Assembly (NCBI GenBank): GCA_964058845.1
Contig: CAXKVR010000093.1
Span: forward strand, 558,001-622,000
Direction of reading: 5' to 3'
From: Carex sylvatica
Taxonomy: Eukaryota; Streptophyta; Magnoliopsida; Poales; Cyperaceae
Length of the DNA: 64,000 nt
The position numbers and the translations under genes were made by a program. The notes under the pieces are model-generated. The model ran no database searches, was not told the DNA's origin, and was given only the letters and a program-made list of their open reading frames with translations. Below, piece after piece: positions 56,450 through 64,000 of the stretch (position 1 is the first letter of the stretch; each line of letters opens with the position of its first letter).

Positions 56450-56800
56450 CTGGTGCGACCCAGGGTGCGGCCTGGTCAGGCCGCACAGCCGGCTGTGCTG
56501 TGAGGAGAGATGGAGCCCGTGCAGGTCAAGGGGGCCGCACCTTCACCCGTAAAATCCCTTTAACTTGATTGGAGTGTCTTCTGCTGAACAGTGCGGGTAA
56601 TGGTGCGGGCAGGGGTGGTTGCACGGTCGGCCGCACCAATGTACTGTGCTCTGTTATTTAATGTGCTGAGATGTGTGCGGGTAGTGATGCGGGCAGCGGT
56701 AGCTGCATAGGAGGCCGCACCATGTGCTGTGCATGTCTTCTGGCACTTATGAAAGGTGTGCGGGTTGGCCAGGCCGCACCTTAGGCCGCACAACCTCTTT
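56450..56800 (-). repeat. Cluster of GTGCGG...CCGCAC hairpin modules in the LTR
   Basis: Four modules at about 56453, 56590, 56673 and 56757, for example GTGCGGCCTGGTCAGGCCGC and GTGCGGGTAGTGATGCGGGC followed by GGCCGCAC. They are 80-140 bp apart and upstream (minus strand) of the TATA box. The remainder of the LTR is AT-rich, so the modules stand out. Confidence 0.7.
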
Positions 56801-57002
56801 AACTTGGTTGTTTTGGTTCTTTTCGACCGAGGCTTATTCCAAAGTGGATAGCACCAAGTGCTCCAGAGACTGTTCCAAAGCTTGCAAATGCTATGAAACT
56901 ATAAATAAAATGAGCAAACGACAGTAACTTGGTTCTTGATGTATTTCTAAGCTAAATTACGCTAAATTTACCTAAATGCATGGAAATTGGACGAGTTATC
57001 AA

Positions 57003-60000
57003 TACAAAATCTTATGTAAAAGTATACCTAATTTATGCTCATCACTCTTCTCCTTCTTCTTCATTTCCTCTCTTTTCTGGTGATAAAGAGCTTCAATCTA
57101 AGTGGCAGCAAAGCTTAGAATGCAAAATTGAAGGCATAATAGAGTTGCTCACCTATAGACAATGACTTGTGAACGGTCAATTCGAGGAGAAATGATCTCG
57201 GACAACCTAAATTCAGAACACCCAAATAATGGGGTTTGTAAAATTGAGAGTAATGAGAACAAATCAAGGATCCCTGGATGCTCAAAATGGATCATTAGAG
57301 GTTCAATAAGGATACTGACGAGTCATAATTAATGAACATGCATGGATTGGACCTGAATAGGATACGGACACCACGGGTCATGTGAAAAGAAGGTGTAATT
57401 GATCCCATATGTGAAATTGGTAGCTGAAGTGGTCCAGTGTGCCTCACGGCATGTTAATAATATGATGTACATGCACTCTAGCGCCATATTAAAGACTGAA
57501 GGACAATTATGAAACTTTGATTCATAAAACACCAATTTCACTCAAGGCATGATGCACCACCATTGCCCTAACAGCCACCTCTGAGCTAAATTGGACTGAT
57601 GCACAGCTGTTATAATACTCCAGGCTACATGCCAAGATAGAAGAATCTCCCCATGCATGTAGGAGAGGCATGATGCCCGTTGTGCCAGAATCTCAACCTT
57701 CAAACCAAATTAAATCAAGGGTTGTGATCAAGTATCCCATGGACTACCAACATGGTATGAATTAATTGGTTTAGACCTCTGCAAATGATGCCTTAATGGT
57801 TGAAGCTCCAATCTGGACCATTGAAAGCAAATTGAAGAAATTGAAGGGCATGGATGATGCCAGCATAGGCTAAACCTAACCCTAGACCTCTCTAGCCCTG
57901 ATGGCTATATATACATGCTCAATTAAGCTCAAAAGGCACAACAGATACAAGCTCTAGCAGCCATATACACCTCCACACACATATACAGATATACTGGTAT
58001 ACTAGTGTACCAGCAGCTCTTAGAAGCTTGTTCTTGCTTTTCTTCCTTTGTAACAAGCATAATTCATAGGTAATTAGAGTTCTAAGAAGATATAAGGCCC
58101 CCATGAGCCATGATGTGCATTTGATTTGATGAATAAAGTTGTTTTCTTTTGCTATTTGATCTTTTTCCTTACATCTTTTGTTTATTATACTGTTTTGATC
58201 TAATATTTTCTTCTAAAATCATTTAAATGTATCTAAAAATGTAACATCTAAAATACAAAGCTTTATTATTTTAGTATAAAATTTCCATAAAAATCACTCT
58301 TTATGCATATTTTCCTCTATTTTTTTTTGTTTTATTCTTTTCTTTTCTGCCTTCCCTTAATCATTTTATAATTAATTATAGGCAAAAATGAGTGTAGTGA
58401 GCCAGCTAGCATCCTTGCTCATTTAAACCTATGATTTCTTTACAAAAATAATTAAAAATGAGAAATAAAATGATTTAATTAAAAGATAAATACACAAGGA
58501 CTATTCAAAGTGAGCCAGCTGTCATCCTTTATAGTTCTCAACCCTATGTCCACTTGAGAGAGTCTAGTTGCAAGTAAATCTAAAGAAATAGTGATATTAT
58601 GCCTTTGAAATGGCTAATTTCATCATTTTAGAGGGTATATTTGCAAATAGAGAGAAATTGAGGACTAAGATGTAAATATGCATCAATTATATTGCCATAT
58701 GCTATTATACTCTTTTCCTAATGAAGTTTTGATGATATTGCTCTCTAAAATCAAGTGAATATGCTCAAAATGTGATTCTTCAGAAAATTAGGGACTTCCC
58801 TGTAAATTTCAAAGTTCTGACATGTTTCAAATTGTATTAAAATGATGATTTAATTGATGATGAAGCTTTGGATCTCTCTTTTATGCATACTGGTATGGTA
58901 ACAGTAGCTTGAAGCTACTTGAACATGGTTAAAACCTGAACCAGACCTTTGTTTGACTGTAATGAACCTTTGACTGACCTTTGGTATCTTGCTAAGTCCA
59001 GACTTAGCAGTATAATGCATAAGGAGTACTGTTAAAGCAAGGTTATGTTTTAAAACTTGTAATTTTGACCTATGCTGACAGATCAGCTAATCTTAAATAA
59101 TAGAAGGATTAAACTACAAAACCAACTTCACCATCATATAGAGCACAAAAACACACATGAAATAGACCTAAAATTTGTGTCATTTGGACTTTCCTACAGA
59201 GAGATATTGATCTTCAAAGTTCAGACTTTAAAAATGAAAATTCTGTAATTAATTTGGTAAAATTACCAGTCATACCCCTGATACTGTTCAAGTCCTTTTT
59301 ATAGAGCAATACTGCTTAGAAAAATCTGATATTTGGAACAAAAGTCCCTCACTTCTACATTTTTGAGTTCATGAAATAAAATACATTATTTATGTACAAA
59401 AATTCAAAGGAAAATAAATTAAAAATTCTGAAAATAAACATGTTCATATGCTAGCTCCTCTATGATCAGTGCTTAATCCATGCAAATGAAAGCTCCTAAG
59501 ATGATCAGATACCCTTGAAATGGTCCAAATGATGTCTCTGAATATTTAATTTGATCATAAATCCTTTAACATGACTATCGGTACCAAGTCGGTACTGTAA
59601 TCAAGTTCATAAAATCCAAATCATATTCAAAGCTCATTTGAAGGTGAAATTGATGTCTCCAGTACCCTCTGTCACTTTAAGATAACTCAAATGACCAATT
59701 TATTAGAAGAAATCAGAATGAAATCAATCAAAATCGATCCAAACCTCTATCGGTACTAATGGCTACTGTTTAAGCCTGTATCACCATCTCCGGTGATCTC
59801 CGACAGCCCACAACAGTCTCAATAGACTCCTGACACTTCCACGATCATGAATCTACCCTTGGCCGGCGCCGTCGTGGCCGGAGTTGGTCGGACTTAGTTT
59901 GTCAGAGATCAACCCTAACATGATAATGGTGTAGCATGGGTTTTAAAAGCACATGCACTAATCTTGAAGCAAAAGGGATAGATCTGAAGGCCCATATTCA

Positions 60001-61130
60001 AAATCAAGAATTAACGGTCCTCTGCCAAAGTGGGACCCCCTGTCAGTAATTCAAATAACAAAAGATGAGCTAGCATGAATCCTAAAGCCCAATTAAATTA
60101 AATCTAGGCTTCTACACACTCTTTAAAGGCCCAGCACACTTATTAATGATCTAAGCCCAAATCTCAGAGCCTATTTAACTAAATTAGGCTTACACTAATC
60201 TTAAAACCTATTAAATTAAATCTAAAGGCCAAACACACCTCAAAGTCTCAAAGATCCAAATCCTGAAGCCTAGCACTAATCTTAAAGTCCAGAAATGATT
60301 AAAAGGCCCCTTTTGCATATAAAACCCTCTAATTAAAGAAAATATGCAGAGAAACCCCTGAAAATTTACACAAAGGCCCTTGACAGTATAAAATCCTTAT
60401 AAATATGCCCTTAAAAGCCCATTTTTCATTCCAGACCCTATAAAAAGTCCAAATTACAACCTCAGATCCTTAGAAATTCACAAATAGGTCCTTAGAATAT
60501 AAAAATCTTCACAAATAAGTCATTTTCAGTCCTTTTAGGCCATAACTTCTCTATTTTAAGTCCAAATCGACTCAAACCAGTTTCAAATGACTCCAAATTA
60601 AATTCTGCACCATTCTAAATCAAATTCAAGTACATTCAGACCTCAGCCATAATTTGAAATGACCGAAATACCCCTCTTGACATATTTTTATAATTAAAAA
60701 TATAACAATGATATTTGAACATGTCTTCTTAAGTTTAAATCATACAAATGATGATTGCATGCATGTCCACATGCCTTAAAAATGTAAATGCACATGCATA
60801 TGCATATAGGATGAAAATAAATGTCCCAGCCATGTCCGAATCAATTGAGAACCTACAAAATGATCAAAATGAACCTTACATGAGCCTCATTTACTCAGTT
60901 CACAACCTATAGGCACAAATTCTGGAATGAACGAGGTGTTCATCTTGACTCGAAAGGTCTTTCTAATGTAATTAATGGCGGGGGCTTGCGCCCGTCGGGA
61001 GTTAAACGTCTCCATAATTAAAAATAATAAAACTCTGATAGACCGATCTTGAACGTAGGTCCGTCACAATGGTGAACCAGGAGGAAAGCAGGGAGAAATC
61101 CGAGAAGGAGGTGAGCATTTTTTTTTCATC
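57003..61130. other. ORF-poor region, possible LTR-like regulatory part, unclassified
   Basis: From 58105 to 61440 there is no frame of 60 codons on either strand. A TATA-like CTATATATAC at about 57904-57913 followed by AATAAA at about 58132 could delimit the R region of an LTR, read on the plus strand. 58396 and 58508 share GTGAGCCAGCT. 60080-60330 repeats words such as AAAGCCCAATTAAATTAAATC. A GC-rich patch (GGCCGGCGCCGTCGTGGCC, 59860) stands out. The region may be the long terminal repeat or untranslated part of an unrecognised retrotransposon. No protein domain supports this. Confidence 0.3.
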
Positions 61131-61204
61131 ACCCACTTCAGAAACATACGTCACCCGCACCGTCAACTAACCTGACGCCCTGTGCGAACTTTCTGTCGCC
61201 TACA

Positions 61205-61490
61205 ATTATATATGTATCTTATTGAATAATTATCTCTTTATAATTATATAGTATAGCTTCAAACTTAATGACACAATACATCTTAATCAATTAATTGACT
61301 GCATATATGGGAGTAATTAATTAATTAATACCAATTTATTTTCTAAGTACTTACATCGTTTCCACTTGAGAACATCGTCATCCGTTCAACAAGGAACAAA
61401 GTTGATATTGATCAAACTAATGCCGACGGCTCATCTACATCATGGATGATAAAGATCAGCACATCTACACCATCGGTACAATATCCCAAA
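61205..61490 (+). repeat. Direct repeat, copy 1 (about 285 bp)
   Basis: This matches 62195-62490, for example AGTATAGCTTCAAACTTAATG, CACTTGAGAACATC and CTCATCTACATCA. The right part (CACCATCGGT) is CACTA-type subterminal sequence. Confidence 0.8.
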
Positions 61491-62180
61491 CGAGTAATAC
61501 AGTATCTCATGTTTGGTAAAGGGGAATTGAGAAATTTTAGGTACTTTTCTATATAGACCACTTGTTCTTATCTGTATAGTAGAATGATAACTCCAACGAT
61601 GAAATTGGGATATAGCGATCGGAATTGGCAATTTATATACGCGATGCTTGATCGATATGAATGTTGTTGTCTAAAGACTTTGGAGTTATACTAGCTGGAT
61701 GGTTGTTTTAGATGTTTGATCAAACTTTGGCATATTGTTTTGAGTGCCTGAAGGATTATCATGTTATTTTGGATGTCTGGAGATTTTGGCTATTTATAAA
61801 TGTGATGTTTGATCGATATGAATGTTGTTATTTGAAGACTAATTTAGAGTTATACTAGATTGATGTTTTGTGCATGTATGGTTGGTTCGGATATTTTGAT
61901 GATTGGAATCTATTTAATTTGGATGTTAATTTGGTAATATTACTTATAATAGCACTAGCTGCATTCCTTAATTGGATCTGTTTTAATTTAAATTTCTTTT
62001 CATGTAGTTCTGTTTTTGTTTTTAATCTTGATTATGAACTTGTGATAACAATGAGTATCTATTATTTTTAATTCAGCTAGTGGAATTTTAATGTTGGTAA
62101 TTAAATTATGAAGTTTTTATGTTAAAAAAATATAACACAAAAATTTCAGGAGCTCATACGTTAATCCTTATTATTTAATT
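61491..62180. other. Intergenic, internal partial repeat
   Basis: A smaller direct repeat, TGATCGATATGAATGTTGTT, occurs at about 61647 and 61809. No gene is recognised; the 67-codon frame at 61868-62071 is AT-driven. Confidence 0.45.
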
Positions 62181-62194
62181 AGATATTATTAAGT

Positions 62195-62490
62195 AGATAT
62201 TATATATGTATCTTATTAAATAATTATCTCATTATAATTACGTAGTATAGCTTCAAACTTAATGACACAATACATCCTAATCAATTAATTGAATACATAT
62301 ATGAGAGTGATTAATTAATTTATACCAATTTATTTTTCAAGTATTTACATTGTTGCCACTTGAGAACATCATTATCCGTTCAACAAGAAACACAGTTGGT
62401 ATTGATCAAACTAATGCTGACAGCTCATCTACATCACAGATGGTAAAGATCACCATATCTACACCATCGGTATAATATCTCAACCAATGT
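62195..62490 (+). repeat. Direct repeat, copy 2
   Basis: See 61205-61490. The two copies are about 990 bp apart. Confidence 0.8.
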
Positions 62491-62499
62491 CGCATAATC

Positions 62500-63080
62500 A
62501 TCCAGTACTAATTGTTTGTGAAATTTAACCGATGGCAACGGAAAAGGTCTATCGAAGCCATCGGTTATTTTTACCGACCAGATGTTAAAAAGTGCAAAGT
62601 AATTATAGCATTGCCACTCGTGACGTACATCATTTGTGCGGAAGAAAAAAACTTTCCATGCGTCATCAATGTGGAAATCATAGGCATAGCAAAACTTGTT
62701 AAATTAATAGAGACTTTCACTATTAGAGAAAAATACTTCTATATTGGTTAAAATCACACTCTGTTATCGGGTTCCGAATCATTGCTTATCGTCCTGATAG
62801 AAAATATACACATATATGCTATCGGCTCATAATATATGGCGTTAATCAATATACCATCGGCAGCGCACGTTCTTCCATCGGGTTTGACAAACCCAGCGCC
62901 ATCGCTTTTATTTTGCGACGACAAATGTGATTAACGCTGTCTACTGAATTTCAATAACTGATTTCAATAGTGTCTTGCACCATCTATTTTGTTTGTGTTG
63001 GCGTTGGCAAATCCTAGTTTTCTAGCGGGTCATTAAATTTTTTTTTTTTTAATTATTAATTCTTCTATTACGGGCTAGTC
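62500..63080. mobile_element. CACTA-type subterminal remnant
   Basis: 62760-63035 matches 22850-23110 (CGTCCTGATAGAAAATATAC, GATTAACGCTGTCTA, GTGTTGGCGTTGGCAAATCC), but is more diverged than the two duplicated copies are from each other. 62520-62590 has CCGATGG/CCATCGG words of the opposite end. The frame at 62512-62751 is not recognised. Confidence 0.55.
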
Positions 63081-64000
63081 TAGCCATTTTTAAAACATAG
63101 ATAAGAAAGCAACAATAAATATGCATGCGCTCATTCCATATCCATCTTTGAACCAACAATATATATTCACATATACAAGTAGTCCAACATATAATATATA
63201 TCAATTCATACCACAAGCAATATATATAAATAGTTTACAACAATTATTAACCAACAAGCATTAACAATATCACACATACAACCAATAAACACATCAACAT
63301 TTCATTGTACCAGAAAACTAACTGTACTTACGACACAACTATTAAAACCAACAATAAATTAAGTGTCTGAACACAAGAACTCAAAAATAATAATTGTTTT
63401 AAACCACAGACAACAAATTGTCAAATCCTCCCACCGCTAAGTACCTTCACGTCAATTAAACTGATGATAATTACAAGAAAAACTTACATCATTGGATACA
63501 GATGTCATGTAATCATGTTCTTTGTACGTCATTTTAGACAGATGACACTGCATGAAAATGAAAACATTTGAATAACATATATAATTAATAACTTAATCTG
63601 AAAGGATGACAGAAATATGTGATTGACAAATCTTTGAAAAAGAACATGCATAATATTTATGAGCGTCTCCATGTTCTTTATTAAATAATACCCGGACTCC
63701 CATAAATTGCTTTATGTGGGGCTCTGATCAAATGTGTATTGTTTAAAATAAGATCTAATTAGTAGTGCAATTGGAACTTCAAATAAGTTGCAAAGAAATA
63801 CTCCATTAAAATATTTCTTACCTGAAATATTTTGACCTCTAGTGCTCTTCTCCCTGGCGTGTGCCGACCTTCTTAAAGGCCAGTATACGGTACTGATAGG
63901 AGCAAAATAAGTAGTGATTTTCTCTATCACTTGACCTAAAATATTGACATTTATCGAATTATAATTGCATATTTTTTATAGAATCAGATTCTTTTTTGTT
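63081..64000. other. Intergenic, no gene recognised
   Basis: CA/AT-rich. A minus-strand frame (63930-63712, 72 codons) has no recognisable motif. By comparison with 23110-23700 this could be the interior of the CACTA-type relative, but the similarity fades after about 63080. Confidence 0.4.

Larger units (their letters stand above)
48945..57001 (-). mobile_element. Athila-lineage Ty3/gypsy retrotransposon, pol-deleted, 3' end missing
   Basis: Order on the minus strand: 5' LTR (57001-55210), primer binding site, gag, protease-like region, then directly an intergenic leader, an Athila ORF1-like gene and a tandem repeat. No reverse transcriptase, RNase H, integrase or second LTR is recognised. 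The sequence just after the protease region (about 52480-52520) includes GCGCTACTTGGGAGGCAACCC, which I recall from the region downstream of integrase in related elements; this would place a pol deletion at about 52530-52650. Several frameshifts and stops make it non-functional. Confidence 0.75.
55210..57001 (-). mobile_element. 5' LTR of the Athila-like element, 1,792 bp
   Basis: On the minus strand it begins TGATAACTCGTCC (57001) and ends AAATACACAACA (55210), with the canonical TG...CA ends and the primer site next to it. Upstream of a TATA box (56347-56354) lies a cluster of GC-rich hairpin modules. Downstream are AT-rich U5-like sequences with AATAAA words. No second LTR is present in the window, so a target duplication cannot be tested. 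Confidence 0.75.

Overview
This is AT-rich plant nuclear DNA, most likely from a eudicot. Three things point there: plant-only gene families (a GT61 Golgi glycosyltransferase, a family-1 UDP-glycosyltransferase PSPG box, a plant-type MATH domain), GT-AG introns, and a dense load of plant transposable elements (TEs): L1-type LINE with RNase H, Athila-like Ty3/gypsy, hAT, CACTA, Mutator-like elements, MITEs and a tRNA-derived SINE. I cannot name the species. No prokaryotic, organellar or CRISPR features were seen. Only one gene looks intact: a three-exon GT61 glycosyltransferase at 36402-40464 (+), about 478 residues.

Layout. 1-3030 and 10435-14080 are diverged, reshuffled copies of one block. 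Comparing them exposes two clean insertions (a 153-bp Mutator-type MITE at 2011 and a 34-bp A-tailed micro-insertion at 12687). 5.5-6.6 kb holds fold-back MITEs next to (TA)n. 14374-17015 is a MATH-domain exon split by a 5'-truncated LINE (14555-16751). 19143-26053 and 39673-46617 are a near-identical direct segmental duplication of about 6.9 kb, offset about 20.5 kb. It carries the 3' part of the GT61 gene, an hAT-like element and a CACTA-type element. Its downstream end runs into a tandem array of about 1,047-bp units (45971-48865). The upstream GT61 copy (19143-19934) lacks exons 1-2 and is a pseudogene.

26.5-29.25 kb: a GC-rich leader, a 25-bp minisatellite, an hAT transposase C-terminus with a nonsense codon, and that element's 3' end. 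29.25-32.23 kb: roughly 300-bp inverted arms enclosing a UDP-glycosyltransferase fragment, with one arm interrupted by a 661-bp hAT element with 8-bp target duplications. 33.2-34.8 kb is an inverted relative of 7.7-8.4 kb. A SINE lies at 35493. Intron 2 of the GT61 gene contains a 1,993-bp fold-back Mutator-like element built from 177-bp repeats.

48.9-57.0 kb (-) is an Athila-lineage retrotransposon. It keeps a 5' LTR, primer binding site, broken gag, a protease-like region lacking its catalytic Asp, an Athila ORF1-like gene and a downstream 97-codon repeat. The reverse transcriptase/RNase H/integrase and the 3' LTR are missing. Two clusters of GTGCGG...CCGCAC hairpin modules, each upstream of a TATA-like box, are its most unusual feature. 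57.0-61.1 kb is nearly ORF-free. 61.2-63.1 kb carries CACTA-related subterminal repeats.

The window reads as one functional gene in a nested-TE landscape. It preserves many datable insertion events, with decay dominated by C-to-T/G-to-A changes. All homology calls come from reading the sequence by eye, without database searches.
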